Below, piece by piece: positions 1-8,660 of a stretch of 46,876 nt of DNA. Source of the DNA: Phycisphaeraceae bacterium (lineage in GTDB: Bacteria > Planctomycetota > Phycisphaerae > Phycisphaerales > UBA1924). The notes under the pieces were generated by a model. That model ran no database searches, was not told the origin of the DNA, and saw only the letters and a program-made list of their open reading frames with translations. The translations under genes were made by a program, and so were the position numbers. Each line of letters opens with the position of its first letter. Position 1 is the stretch's first letter. The DNA is taken from contig JAHBXK010000028.1 of the NCBI GenBank assembly GCA_019636535.1, forward strand, positions 1 through 46,876, given 5' to 3'.

Positions 1-99
1 AATAGTGCTGGGGCAACCCTCTTCGAGGGGCGTCCGAGCCCTACCAGAGACCCGGCCCGGTGGGCCACCACTCGATGGTAGCAGCGCGCGGGCTCGCGG
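1..99. other. Non-coding left end downstream of the last tail gene
   Basis: No gene is seen. The stretch lies just downstream (minus direction) of the Hint-domain gene. It holds only weak hairpins: CCCTC/GAGGG at 17-21 and 25-29, and GGCCC/GGGCC at 54-58 and 62-66. Neither is followed by a clear T-tract, so a terminator is possible but not convincing. I could not recognise an attachment site or a tRNA end. Confidence 0.4.
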
Positions 100-1167
100 T
101 TATCCCTTGTTCGTGAGTCCGACGCTCCCGCTGCTGGCCCCGAAGGTGAAGCTGGACTGGGTGAACTGGGTGAGCACCGGCGAGCCGCTGCTGCTCGAGA
201 AGCTCGATCCGCTCGACTTGCTCCCGCTGGAGCTGCCGCTGCTGCTCGAACTGCTGCCGGACGTCTGGGTCAGGATGGACGGCCCGAAGGTGTTGTGTGT
301 CCACGCGCCATCGGCGAGGAAGGTGTTCGTGCCGGGCACGCAGAGCGCGACCGTCCGGACCCGACCGGCGATCCGCTCGATGGTGACGATCGGCTCCTCG
401 GCGAGGCCGTCGCCTGTCGCCCCGGGCTGGCGGGTGATCAGGATGTCGCCGACGCGGAGCAGTTCCGCGGCGCAGAAGCCCCATGCGTCCTGCCCTTCGT
501 GCTCGCGGCGGATCAGGAACGGGTGCTCGAAGGTGGCCTTGATGCGGCCGTTGACGAGGTAGAACCCGTCGTGCTCGCCGAGCTGCACGCTGGAGAGGCG
601 CGCAGGCTTGAGGCTCGCGCCAGCGAGTCCCCAGGTCGACATCCATTCGTACTGGCGGCCGAAGGGCACGTCGGTCTTGAGGCCGGGGACCACGAGCGAC
701 GCGACGAGCTCGCCGGGGGCGAGCATCTCGATCGGCACGCGGCGTCCGTCGGCCATCGTGACGAGCGTGCCGTAGAGCAGGCAGTTTGAAGACCCGCTTC
801 CACCCGGACCGGTTCCGCCCGGCCCCGTGCCGCCGGGGCCCGTACCACCGGGGCCGGTGCCTCCCGGTCCCGTTCCACCCGGACCAGTACCACCGCCGCC
901 ACTGGAACCGCCTCCGCCGCTCGAGCCGCCCCCACTCGACCCGACGCCGCTGGAGCCGACGCCACTCGATCCCACACCGCTCGATCCGCCCGTCTCCGAG
1001 CTCGGCGGCGGATCGTCGCTGCTCATGACGCTGCTGGCCGACTCGGTGCTCTCGGTCGGCTCGGACTGGCTGCTGCTCGTTCCGGGGGGCCCGCTGCCGG
1101 GCGGCTGCTGCGTGGTCGCCCAGACGGGGATATAGAGGAAGTACTTCGTGCCTTGGGCGCTGCTCAT
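100..1167 (-). CDS. Low-complexity protein with a complete Hint (intein-type) domain
   Basis: The 355-aa product starts at 1167, where its ATG overlaps the stop of the upstream gene as ATGA. Residues about 25-128 are Pro/Ser/Gly-rich, including GSSGV units and six TGPGG repeats. A Hint domain follows, from Cys129 to Asn292. Block A reads CLLYGTLV..ADG, block B has the T-x-x-H motif (TFEHPF), and block F/G ends VPGTNTFLADG..THN with Thr293 next. A Ser-rich tail of about 60 residues closes the protein. Hint domains with Cys1, the block B His and a terminal His-Asn before Ser/Thr/Cys can cleave or splice themselves. About 164 aa, with no room for a homing endonuclease, fits a mini-intein or bacterial intein-like domain. 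It is the last gene of the morphogenesis operon, so a self-processed tail-tip or surface protein is my inference. Confidence 0.8.
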   Translation of the reverse strand: MSSAQGTKYFLYIPVWATTQQPPGSGPPGTSSSQSEPTESTESASSVMSSDDPPPSSETGGSSGVGSSGVGSSGVGSSGGGSSGGGGSSGGGGTGPGGTGPGGTGPGGTGPGGTGPGGTGPGGSGSSNCLLYGTLVTMADGRRVPIEMLAPGELVASLVVPGLKTDVPFGRQYEWMSTWGLAGASLKPARLSSVQLGEHDGFYLVNGRIKATFEHPFLIRREHEGQDAWGFCAAELLRVGDILITRQPGATGDGLAEEPIVTIERIAGRVRTVALCVPGTNTFLADGAWTHNTFGPSILTQTSGSSSSSSGSSSGSKSSGSSFSSSSGSPVLTQFTQSSFTFGASSGSVGLTNKG

Positions 1168-2033
1168 GTCGTGTACCAGCCCTTCGTGTTGATCGTCTTG
1201 CCGCACTCGGCCGAGGCCTTCTCGATCGCCCGCTCGAACGGGATGTGCGGGAAGGCGGTGAGGCCACTGCCTTCGGTGCAGTTCATGACCGTGAAGCGGT
1301 GCTCCTTGAAGTGATCGCGCAGCGCCTCGAAGCGACGGTTCAGCGAGTCGTAGAGCACGTTGTTGTGGCGGACGGCCTCGGCGCTCCGTGCCTCGTCGAA
1401 GGCGTAGCCCTGCTCGGGCGTCATCCTGAAATCGGCACCGACGAGGTAGACCGTGCGGAAGCCGAGGTAGTGCAGCAGGCGCAGCGCCACGAGCATCACC
1501 GAACGCTTGCCCTTGATCCCGAGCGAATCCTTCGTGGCGGTGTGGTTGCCCCAGCAGACGACGTCCTCGTCGAGGAAGCGGCGATGGTCGAAGTGCTCGC
1601 TGCGGCGGTAGAGAAGGACCGAGGGCATCTGCTTCACGCGGAAGGCGCTCGCGGCCATCGCACCATTGGGCTTCTGGATGCGGAGCCGCTCGTTCCACGC
1701 CGACATCGGCACGAACTTCAGGATGCCCGGGTCCTTCCAGCCGGTGTCGATGAAGCGGCCGGCGGAGTCGACGCAGGTCCAGAGGTTCGGGCGATGGACC
1801 GCCCACGAGTTGTTGACGCCCATGGTCACGACGCCGCGCCGCGTGAGCTGCGCGAGATCGTGCGTCGCCAGCGACGGACCCGAGAGCACCAGGAACGCCT
1901 GCCGCCCGCGGTAGAAGTCGCAGAGCGAGACGCTGTCGAAGTCGGTGGTGTAGAGCCTCAGGCCGTTCTTGGCGGGTCGGCGCACATGCAGACCGGCCTG
2001 AAGCGCCGCGATGTCGCTGTCGTGGTCACGCAT
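1164..2033 (-). CDS. DUF115/MptE-like or GT42-like putative glycosyltransferase
   Basis: The 289-aa protein has an early nucleotide-binding-type turn (LVLSGPSL, about residues 48-55) followed by GVNNS and a helix-strand unit reading GFRTVYLVGADF. These are the hallmarks of the DUF115/MptE and bacterial sialyltransferase (GT42) fold. Members of that fold transfer sugars or pyrophosphate using nucleotide substrates. It overlaps the methyltransferase gene by 8 nt and the Hint gene by 4 nt, so translation is probably coupled. At the tail end of a phage operon it may decorate a tail protein or alter the host surface. The family call rests on motifs only, and the substrate is unknown. Confidence 0.55.
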   Translation of the reverse strand: MRDHDSDIAALQAGLHVRRPAKNGLRLYTTDFDSVSLCDFYRGRQAFLVLSGPSLATHDLAQLTRRGVVTMGVNNSWAVHRPNLWTCVDSAGRFIDTGWKDPGILKFVPMSAWNERLRIQKPNGAMAASAFRVKQMPSVLLYRRSEHFDHRRFLDEDVVCWGNHTATKDSLGIKGKRSVMLVALRLLHYLGFRTVYLVGADFRMTPEQGYAFDEARSAEAVRHNNVLYDSLNRRFEALRDHFKEHRFTVMNCTEGSGLTAFPHIPFERAIEKASAECGKTINTKGWYTT

Positions 2034-2574
2034 GCAACACCCCCTCGATGTAGGGGCCGGGGCGCTCGACGTGGCCGATGCGTCCGATCCGCTCGATCCA
2101 CCATGCCCTCGGCCGTACCGTCGGATGGAGGTTCTCGCCGTCGGCAGTGATCCGGCTTGGTCGCGTCGACACCGAGATCACGAACGCCGCTCCCGCACGC
2201 GCGACGCGCCGCATCTCGGCGAGCGCCGGGTCGACATCCTCGGGCAACAGGTGCTCGAGCGCGTCGAAGCTCGTGACGACATCGGCGATGGCTACCGCCA
2301 GAGGCACCGCGTGCATTGGTGCAAGGATGTCGGCGCGGTCGTCGGCGAAGTCGATCCCAAGACCGTCGGTGCCACGGCGTCGCAGTTCGCGGATGAACGC
2401 GTTGCTGCCGCAGCCGAAGTCGACGACAAAACGCGGCTGGCGCAGGAGCACCGACACGATCGCGCGGCGGCCGTGGTTGCTCCCGCCGTAGCGGCCACCG
2501 GATCGCGCCTGGAGCGCGAGGTACTTCTGCCGCTCGGCCTCGCGGCGCTCGTCGATGGTGGCGCTCGCCGTCAT
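2026..2574 (-). CDS. Class I SAM-dependent methyltransferase
   Basis: I start this 182-aa protein at 2574 (MTASATIDERREA), because that ATG overlaps the upstream stop as ATGA; the open frame further upstream is not convincing. Motif I is VVDFGCGSN, followed by an acidic strand (GLGIDFADD) and a motif IV-like strand with VTSFDALEHL. The layout is that of the Methyltransf_11/23 small-molecule or sugar methyltransferases rather than a DNA methylase, since no NPPY-type motif is present. It sits between a structural gene and a putative glycosyltransferase. A joint role in modifying a glycan on the tail or host surface is plausible but inferred. Confidence 0.75.
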   Translation of the reverse strand: MTASATIDERREAERQKYLALQARSGGRYGGSNHGRRAIVSVLLRQPRFVVDFGCGSNAFIRELRRRGTDGLGIDFADDRADILAPMHAVPLAVAIADVVTSFDALEHLLPEDVDPALAEMRRVARAGAAFVISVSTRPSRITADGENLHPTVRPRAWWIERIGRIGHVERPGPYIEGVLHA

Positions 2575-3581
2575 TCGTAGAGCTCCTGCGGCACGGTCAT
2601 CTCCCGGAACTCGATCGGTGTCATGGCGTCGAAGACGAACCGCGTCTCGCCCTGCAACGTCCGCTCGGCGCGCATCTCGACGACGACGCCCTTCGGCACG
2701 GGTCGCAGGTAGGGCACGACGGCTTTGGCGGGTGGGGAGTCCTTGAGCACGCCGGGCACGAGACACGCACCGGCGTTGGCGAAGCCCTCGATGCCCGCAT
2801 CCGACTGCGCGTGGACCACCGACAGGTGCGCCTCGTAGCGGTTGAACGCGAGCTTGTCGGCCGAGCCAGCCGACGACAGAGCGCCGCTACCCGCGGGAGG
2901 CATGACGTACTGCGCGAAGGTGGCGCTCGCCGGATCGGCGTCGAGCCGGACCTCCTCCCAGCCGTAGAGCCAGCCGAAGGTGCGGCCGTCGATGTCGGTC
3001 GCTCCTGTCAGGCGCGCCGGAAAGCGGTCGCGGTTCGCCGGTCCGATCTCGACGATGGCCAGCTTCGCGCCGGTACCCACTTCCTTCCAGAGAATGCGCG
3101 CGGCGCCGGTGAAGCCGCTGCGGAGGAACTGCGCATCGGCCTCCGTGTCGGCGTGCGTGTGCTCGGCGTCGATCACGTTGACGACCGCGGGTGTCACACC
3201 GCGCAGGACCGCCAGCCCGATGCGGCCAGCCGCGATCGGCTCGCGTGCGACGACGAAGCGGCCGACGAACTCGTCGGTGTCAGTGATCGCCGCGCCGACG
3301 ATGGCGACGCGCCGCTTGAACTCATCGGCGTTGCCGTCACCGCCAGAGGCAGGCGAGATGATCGGCCCGTTGATCCCGAGCACGCCGAAGCGCGGCAGGT
3401 CCTCGCCCGACTCGTTCCGCACGAGGACCAGTTGCTCGCCGACACCGGCGCGCAGCGGGTCCACCTGCGCATCGGCATCAATGCGGCGGGCAAAGTGTGC
3501 CGCGTCGATGAAGGCGTTGTACGCCGCTGCGGGAATGCGAAGCGGTTCGCCCGAGCGGACCTTCTTGAGGGCATCGCTCAT
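2571..3581 (-). CDS. Phage structural protein, probably distal tail
   Basis: The 336-aa protein begins MSDALKKVRSGEPLRIPAAAYNAFIDAA and is rich in beta-strand-type sequence with no membrane segment or enzyme motif. I do not recognise a named family. It lies two genes after the tape measure, where distal-tail and baseplate-type proteins normally sit, and its ends overlap both neighbours by 4 nt (ATGA). The short N-terminal helix that can anchor to a structure, followed by a long beta-rich body, suits a tail-tip or fibre protein. This is inferred from position and composition. Confidence 0.55.
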   Translation of the reverse strand: MSDALKKVRSGEPLRIPAAAYNAFIDAAHFARRIDADAQVDPLRAGVGEQLVLVRNESGEDLPRFGVLGINGPIISPASGGDGNADEFKRRVAIVGAAITDTDEFVGRFVVAREPIAAGRIGLAVLRGVTPAVVNVIDAEHTHADTEADAQFLRSGFTGAARILWKEVGTGAKLAIVEIGPANRDRFPARLTGATDIDGRTFGWLYGWEEVRLDADPASATFAQYVMPPAGSGALSSAGSADKLAFNRYEAHLSVVHAQSDAGIEGFANAGACLVPGVLKDSPPAKAVVPYLRPVPKGVVVEMRAERTLQGETRFVFDAMTPIEFREMTVPQELYE

Positions 3582-4384
3582 GTCCCGATCCCCAGCGCGG
3601 CGAAGTTGCCCGAGTCGTAGACCTGCTCGACATGGACCGAGATCGGCCGCTTGACGAGCATCTTCGCGCCGTCGTCCTCGACGTCGGCGTAGCGCACCCA
3701 GAGGTACTCCCAGCCCTTCTTGGCGATGCCGGTGATCGGGCCGATGGCGAGCCCGGTCATGTTCGGCGAGCCCGCGAAGCGATAGGTGATCTCCCAGTCA
3801 TCCGTGCCGCGCTTCGCCCCCGACGCGCCGAGAAAGAGACACTCGCCCGCGGCGAGTCCCTTGAAGCCGGCGTTGTTGACCTTGCCGGTGAGGCTGAAGA
3901 GCGTGCCCCGATAGGCGAGCGTCACGGCACCCGACGGCAGGTAGTGCGTCTCGGAGAACTGGTAGACCGAGATCGTGATGTCGACACCCTCGACACCGGT
4001 GTCCGACACGCCAATTGCGCCTTGGAAGTTGGGCGCGGTGACGCCGGAGGGCGCGTACACGCCGACGGTCGCGCGCGAGTGCGTAATGTGCTGCGAGCCG
4101 CCGCCGGTCTCGAACGCGAACGACGACTCGCCCGTCTGCGGCGGCTCGCTCGACTCGTTCGCGCCGTAGCGGACGGTCGCCTCCCAGATGTCGTTGGCGA
4201 GCGGCTCGATCTGGATCGACTGGCGGGGCAGGCCGTCGTAGGCGGTCGGCGAGGTGCTCGCAGCCTGCGCGCGGGCCGCGAGGTCGTCGCCGGTGCCGAA
4301 GACGATGTACCGCAGCTCGACCGAGGCGTTCTGTCCGGCGGTCGAGACGCGGCTGTCGAACTTCTCTGCAACGACGATCGGCAC
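3578..4384 (-). CDS. Phage tail-region protein of unknown function
   Basis: I start this 268-aa protein at the GTG at 4384 (VPIVVAEKFDSR), because an AGGAG lies 10 nt upstream and no ATG gives a sensible protein. The sequence is beta-rich, with many alternating hydrophobic residues and aromatic-glycine turns, and no enzyme motif. It follows the tape-measure gene after a short gap and is coupled by ATGA to the next gene. That position is typical of a distal tail or baseplate hub component. No family was recognised. Confidence 0.5.
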   Translation of the reverse strand: MPIVVAEKFDSRVSTAGQNASVELRYIVFGTGDDLAARAQAASTSPTAYDGLPRQSIQIEPLANDIWEATVRYGANESSEPPQTGESSFAFETGGGSQHITHSRATVGVYAPSGVTAPNFQGAIGVSDTGVEGVDITISVYQFSETHYLPSGAVTLAYRGTLFSLTGKVNNAGFKGLAAGECLFLGASGAKRGTDDWEITYRFAGSPNMTGLAIGPITGIAKKGWEYLWVRYADVEDDGAKMLVKRPISVHVEQVYDSGNFAALGIGT

Positions 4385-4422
4385 GATCCGTGTGCTCCTG
4401 TGCGGCAAGTCGCTTCCGGCGG

Positions 4423-6420
4423 TCAGCCGAAAGCGAGTCCGCCCGACTGCGCGGCGTCCACCAGCCGCTTGGTGTTGCGGGCCGTCTGCTCGCTGGCGCG
4501 CGCGGTGCGCTCGGCGGCGGTGCCCGACGACGCCAGCCCGGCGACGGCTGCGCCGCTGAAGGTGCCGCGCACCTCGACGCCGCGACCGATCCGCTCGCCG
4601 AGGGAACCCAGCCGGTCCTCGAGCTCGCTCAGCAAGTCCGCAGGCGAGCGACGCGGCACGTCCGTCCCGGTCTCCGTCTCCTCGCGCTTGCGCCTCGCCT
4701 CGGCGACGGCCTCGTCGAGCTTCCGCCGCGCTTCTTCGAGTGCGCGCTCCGTCTCCGCGATGCGGGTGTCGTTGCCGCTCTTGAGCGCCTCCTGGGCCTG
4801 CTCGAACTGACGCCCGATCTCGGCGAGTGTCGCCTCGTTGAGGGACGCAGCAGCATCGCGCTCGCGCTGGCGTCGCGCCTCGCGCTCCGACAGGTCGCGC
4901 CGCGCACCGCGATCGATCTCGCCGAGCCGCGAATCGAGCTGGTCGTCGATGAGCCTCTTGGCGGCGTCGACGTCGAGCGACGAGTCGAAGAGCCCCTGAA
5001 TCTCGAGCATCCGCTTGGCGACGAAGCTCGTCGCCGTCTCCCACACCTTGCGGAATCCGGACGCGAAGTTCGTCCAGGTCTTGGAGAGGAAGGTGGTCGT
5101 CTCAATCCAGCCGATCTCGAGCGCGTGGAATCCCATCTGCGCCGCGGCGATCACCCCGAACCACATCTTCTGCGCGGTCGTCACGAAGAAGTCGCGCGCG
5201 CCCAGCCAGATGCGGCTGAGCGATGCCACACCCTTCTGCCAGACGAGCTGCAAGGCGAGCCAGAGGATCTGCGCCGCCAGCGGGATGTCGCCAGCCGCGA
5301 GGGCATCCGTGATCCCGCCGAGGACCTTGGTGGCGAAGTCGCGCATCCGTCCGAACTGCTCCCCGAGCCACGCAAGCGCATCGGCTCCCGCGCCCGACCA
5401 GACGAGGAGCGCCGTCCCGAGTCCGGCCACGGCCGCGATCACCAGCCCGATCGGAGAGAGCAGCGCCGCGACGGCCGCACCGACCATGCCCAGCGACGTG
5501 CCGACGCCCGCGACGACGGAGGCCAGCACGCCGAACGCCGCGCCGATGCCGCTGATGAGAAGCCCAAGGCCGATGAGCGCCACGCCCGCGGCGACGACGC
5601 CCGCAGCGACCTTCGCGGCGGTGACGATCAGCCCCTTGTTGTTTCGAATCCAGTCGTTGACCGAGACGATCGCCCTGGCGATGCGGCCGGTGAGCTCGGT
5701 CACGACCGGCGCAAGCGCCGAGCCGATGACGAAGACACCCTGCTTGAGCACCCGCCAGAGGATGTTGAGCGTGTCGTTGAGGAGCGCGGCCTCGGCGGCC
5801 GTCTCGGTTGAGACGGTGAGCCCGAACTCGCGTGCCTGCTTCTGGAGTTCCTCGATACCCGCGGCTCCACCCTCGAGCAACGGGATCAGTCTCGTGCCCG
5901 AGCGGCCGAGGAGCTGCATCGCCAGCGCCGTGCGCTTCGCCGGGTCGGTCACCTGGCTGAGCCGGTCCGCGACAAGCTTGAACTGGTCCTCCGGCGAGAG
6001 GCCGCGCAGGGCAGCGGCGGTGAGGTTCAGCTCGGCGAACGCGTCGGTGGCGGTGGACATCCCGCGTTCGGCGTCGCTGATCGACCGTTGCAGGATGCGC
6101 ACGCCCGTCTCGAGCGTCTCGAGGTCCGCGCCGGACTGCTCCGCGGCGAAGCCGAGCTCCGAGAGTGCCTCGACGCTGATCCCGGTGCGGATGGCCATCT
6201 TGTCGAGAGCGTCGCCCGTGTTCGAGAAGACCTTCACGCTCGCGGCGAGCGGCGCGAGCACGCCAGCGCCAAGCGCGGTGAGCCGCAGCCCGACGGCGCG
6301 CACGCCCTCGCCGAAGGCCTTCAGCCTCTGCTGGGCGCGACGGAGTCCGGCGGTCAGCTTGTCGCTGACGCCGAGCTCGACGAAGGCGCGACCGGCGCGG
6401 ATGCCGCGGGTGTCCGCCAT
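4423..6420 (-). CDS. Tail length tape measure protein
   Basis: The 665-aa protein is built as expected for a tape measure. It has a helical N-terminus (DKLTAGLRRAQQRLKAFGEGVRAVG is split by short turns), then a long run of Ala/Gly/Val hydrophobic segments around residues 255-345. Amphipathic helices follow, and a charged coiled coil rich in Glu/Arg lies around residues 500-610. Such proteins set tail length and are threaded through the tail tube, with the hydrophobic part reaching the host membrane. It follows the tail tube and chaperone genes, in standard siphovirus order, interrupted here by two plus-strand genes. At 665 aa it is shorter than many siphovirus tape measures, which points to a rather short tail. 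Confidence 0.85.
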   Translation of the reverse strand: MADTRGIRAGRAFVELGVSDKLTAGLRRAQQRLKAFGEGVRAVGLRLTALGAGVLAPLAASVKVFSNTGDALDKMAIRTGISVEALSELGFAAEQSGADLETLETGVRILQRSISDAERGMSTATDAFAELNLTAAALRGLSPEDQFKLVADRLSQVTDPAKRTALAMQLLGRSGTRLIPLLEGGAAGIEELQKQAREFGLTVSTETAAEAALLNDTLNILWRVLKQGVFVIGSALAPVVTELTGRIARAIVSVNDWIRNNKGLIVTAAKVAAGVVAAGVALIGLGLLISGIGAAFGVLASVVAGVGTSLGMVGAAVAALLSPIGLVIAAVAGLGTALLVWSGAGADALAWLGEQFGRMRDFATKVLGGITDALAAGDIPLAAQILWLALQLVWQKGVASLSRIWLGARDFFVTTAQKMWFGVIAAAQMGFHALEIGWIETTTFLSKTWTNFASGFRKVWETATSFVAKRMLEIQGLFDSSLDVDAAKRLIDDQLDSRLGEIDRGARRDLSEREARRQRERDAAASLNEATLAEIGRQFEQAQEALKSGNDTRIAETERALEEARRKLDEAVAEARRKREETETGTDVPRRSPADLLSELEDRLGSLGERIGRGVEVRGTFSGAAVAGLASSGTAAERTARASEQTARNTKRLVDAAQSGGLAFG

Positions 6421-6461
6421 CAGGTTGCCCTCCGTCGATCCATCAGCGAGACGGAGCTCTT

Positions 6462-7220
6462 ATGATTGTCAGTATGGCAGAGCGACGAGCGATTCTGATC
6501 GAACGCGGCCAAGGGCGCAAGACGCGCTCTGAAACGCTCTTCGTTCCTCATGACTCCGTGCTGGTGGATGCCGCAATCGAGCTGCGAGCTGCAAGCGATG
6601 GCGTCAAGGGCACCTACGGCCAGTATGAGCAGCAGTGTGTCGGGGTGTACCGTCCACCAAGAAGCTACTCGACTCAGACAGTCGACCCGTTCACGCGTGA
6701 GGTGCTCAGCCCAACAACCACGCATCCCATACGCGAGGACTGCGAGTTCTATCACTGGGACGGAACGCGACTCACTTCGTTCGCCACAGCATTCTTCGAG
6801 ACCGATCCGCCGACGATTGTCTTGCATCCAAAGCTGGCAACGGCCATCCAAGGCGACCTGTTCGCTACACCGATCGAGCGTTCGCGCATGGAGGGCGCGC
6901 CCTGCACACTGGAAGTGAGTTCGTATGAACGTGACCCAATGCTGCGCGCGGCGTGCATTCGTCACCACGGATCGGACTGCGCCGCGTGTGGCATGAGTTT
7001 CGGCGCGGTCTATGGCGCGATTGCTGAGGGGTTCATCCATGTGCACCATCGACAGCCACTTGGGGCCATCGGAGCGGAGCACGCGGTTGATCCAGTGACG
7101 GATCTGGTGCCGCTGTGCCCGAACTGCCACGCGGTCGCGCACATGCAAGATCCGCCCCTCACACCTGAAGAGATAAAGACGATGCGCGGTGAGATGAACG
7201 GTCCGCCGAGTCACGAGTAG
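6462..7220 (+). CDS. HNH endonuclease, stand-alone, opposite to the late operon
   Basis: The 252-aa protein has a C-terminal McrA-type HNH domain at about residues 167-228: a CAACG zinc knuckle, then GFIHVHHRQPL with the paired catalytic histidines, and DLVPLCPNCHAVAH with the second CxxC and the final His. The N-terminal 150 residues have no family I recognise. A GGAG lies 5 nt before the ATG at 6462, better than the next ATG at 6474. It is transcribed against its neighbours and its 3' end overlaps the convergent gene by 10 nt. It may be a homing or free-standing nuclease, or a cargo gene cutting modified DNA. Confidence 0.85.
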   Translation: MIVSMAERRAILIERGQGRKTRSETLFVPHDSVLVDAAIELRAASDGVKGTYGQYEQQCVGVYRPPRSYSTQTVDPFTREVLSPTTTHPIREDCEFYHWDGTRLTSFATAFFETDPPTIVLHPKLATAIQGDLFATPIERSRMEGAPCTLEVSSYERDPMLRAACIRHHGSDCAACGMSFGAVYGAIAEGFIHVHHRQPLGAIGAEHAVDPVTDLVPLCPNCHAVAHMQDPPLTPEEIKTMRGEMNGPPSHE

Positions 7221-7651
7221 TCCCTCACGCTGTTGCGCCAGTGAGCGGGCAGCCTCGGTCGCTCGCGTTCGAGCGCTGGTGCCATGTAGGACCGTGCCGC
7301 GATCTTCACGCGGTGCTGGACCAGTCGGCCCTTCTGCCGTCTGAGGATCGTGGTCGTGCCGCCGAACTCGAGCACGTTCGGAGCGTTGGAGTTGCGGAAT
7401 CCGACGGGCCCAACGACGATCGAGTCGCTCCCGGCGTCGTAGCCGAAGAGGATCAGCCGTCGCAGGCTTCCCTCGTGCGAGAACGGCGGGTTGCCCGGCG
7501 TGCTAGTTCCCCTGCGCGGACGGATGCTGGTGCGGGCGGCCTGTCGGATGAAGGCGCCGCCCTTGGACAACGCCTGCCGCTTGGCGCGATCGACGGCCCG
7601 GATCACCTTGGGCCGGTCGAAGAACATGCTCGTGATCCGCATGTCGATCAC
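7211..7651 (-). CDS. Phage neck/tail-completion (virion morphogenesis) protein
   Basis: The product is 146 aa from the GTG at 7651, chosen because GGAGG lies 5 nt upstream; a GTG at 7663 and an ATG at 7642 are alternatives. The body has the pattern of phage neck or HK97-gp10-like proteins: a basic helix (ALSKGGAFIRQAARTSI), a Pro-rich turn (STPGNPPFSHEG), then beta strands with VVGP and LEFGG. These proteins join head and tail or finish the tail. Its place between the chaperones and the tape measure is slightly displaced from the usual order. The family call is moderately sure. Confidence 0.6.
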   Translation of the reverse strand: MIDMRITSMFFDRPKVIRAVDRAKRQALSKGGAFIRQAARTSIRPRRGTSTPGNPPFSHEGSLRRLILFGYDAGSDSIVVGPVGFRNSNAPNVLEFGGTTTILRRQKGRLVQHRVKIAARSYMAPALERERPRLPAHWRNSVRDYS

Positions 7652-7677
7652 AGCATCCTCCACCTGTAGAATCTGCC

Positions 7678-8202
7678 GTGGTTTCCTCTGATCGCATCAC
7701 GTGGTGGGAGCCGTACAGCGTCACGAAACGGGATGCCTCCCATTTCCTGCGCTCTTTGGGCGTGGTCCATTTGCGCTGGTGGATACGCCCGCTCTCGATT
7801 GCCGCCGTGATCACGGCAGCGTCGACCGGTGCCCTGTATTGGGCTTACCCGGCGGTTCAGCTGCCCTGGGTGCAGATTCTGCTGGGGTTTGTCGTGGTTC
7901 CACTGCTGCTCGGGGCGAGCATGACGCTCGTCGTGTTCGCACCTCGACATGTGGACATCAGAAGAGACCGGATTCAGATCGCACAGGGGAACTCTGCGGT
8001 TCGCATCGACGCAATGCAGGTGCTTGCGCTGCATCTGGAAGACGATGACCGCGGCTCGTTTCTGGTCATTCGGTATCAGGCGCGCGCGCGAGGAGAGCGC
8101 AAACGGCGCGTCGCGGTTGCTGGCCACATCGATCGTGGAATGCTGGACGAGTTGCTGGGCGAGCTTCGTCGACAGTGCGGTGCTCATGAAGCATTCTCCT
8201 GA
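7678..8202 (+). CDS. Small two-helix membrane protein, plus-strand cargo gene
   Basis: The 174-aa protein begins with GTG at 7678; I see no good ribosome site before it and no better start downstream. Two membrane helices lie at about residues 36-58 (RPLSIAAVITAASTGALYWA) and 65-88. A cytoplasmic part of about 85 residues follows, with a PH-like strand pattern (HVDIRRDRIQI). A TAGAAT hexamer directly upstream could be a -10 box for a short or leaderless transcript. The gene points against the late operon, is divergent from the neck gene with only 26 bp between starts, and overlaps the lipoprotein gene by 19 nt at its end. A role in the lysogen's membrane, such as superinfection exclusion, is a guess from context. 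Confidence 0.6.
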   Translation: MVSSDRITWWEPYSVTKRDASHFLRSLGVVHLRWWIRPLSIAAVITAASTGALYWAYPAVQLPWVQILLGFVVVPLLLGASMTLVVFAPRHVDIRRDRIQIAQGNSAVRIDAMQVLALHLEDDDRGSFLVIRYQARARGERKRRVAVAGHIDRGMLDELLGELRRQCGAHEAFS

Positions 8203-8660
8203 GGTGCGGCACCGGCTCCGACCCTGCCTTCCTTGAGGCCCTTGTTGAACGACGCCTCCTTCTCCTTGCGCAGTCGCGCCGCACCGATGAAGAGGCCGAC
8301 GAGTCCGGTCAGCGCCGGAAGCGCCGGTCCAACCACGGGCACACCCGCCAGCGTCGGGCCGACCTCGTCGAGCGCGGCGAGCGTGAGCTGGCTCAGCAGG
8401 GCGCGGACGTCGTTGCCGCGCTCGATGCTGGCCTTCCACTGGGCACCGACGCGCTGGGTGTTCTCGAACCACGCGCGGTACTCCGCCTCGGCGTCGTTGA
8501 GCGAGGTCCGCGCGGGAAGGCCCGTCGTCTGCTGGATCGCGTTCGGCGTCTTGACCTTGACGATGTCGCCGAGGTCGAAGCCCGCGCAGGCTGCAAGCCC
8601 GAGGGAGATCATCACCAGCGCGAAGCCGTAGGCGAGGTGTCGAGTGGAGAGAGCGTTCAT
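8184..8660 (-). CDS. Phage lipoprotein with a C-terminal membrane segment
   Basis: The 158-aa protein starts at 8660, its ATG overlapping the chaperone stop as ATGA. The N-terminus is a lipoprotein signal: basic start, hydrophobic stretch GFALVMISLG and a lipobox LAAC with Cys at about residue 26. Further on lies a hydrophobic segment (about 112-130, ALPALTGLVGLFIGAARL) followed by many Lys/Arg/Glu residues, as in holin-like phage proteins. The combination could make a lysis-related protein spanning two membranes. No lysis enzyme is encoded next to it, so this is inference only. Confidence 0.55.
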   Translation of the reverse strand: MNALSTRHLAYGFALVMISLGLAACAGFDLGDIVKVKTPNAIQQTTGLPARTSLNDAEAEYRAWFENTQRVGAQWKASIERGNDVRALLSQLTLAALDEVGPTLAGVPVVGPALPALTGLVGLFIGAARLRKEKEASFNKGLKEGRVGAGAAPQENAS

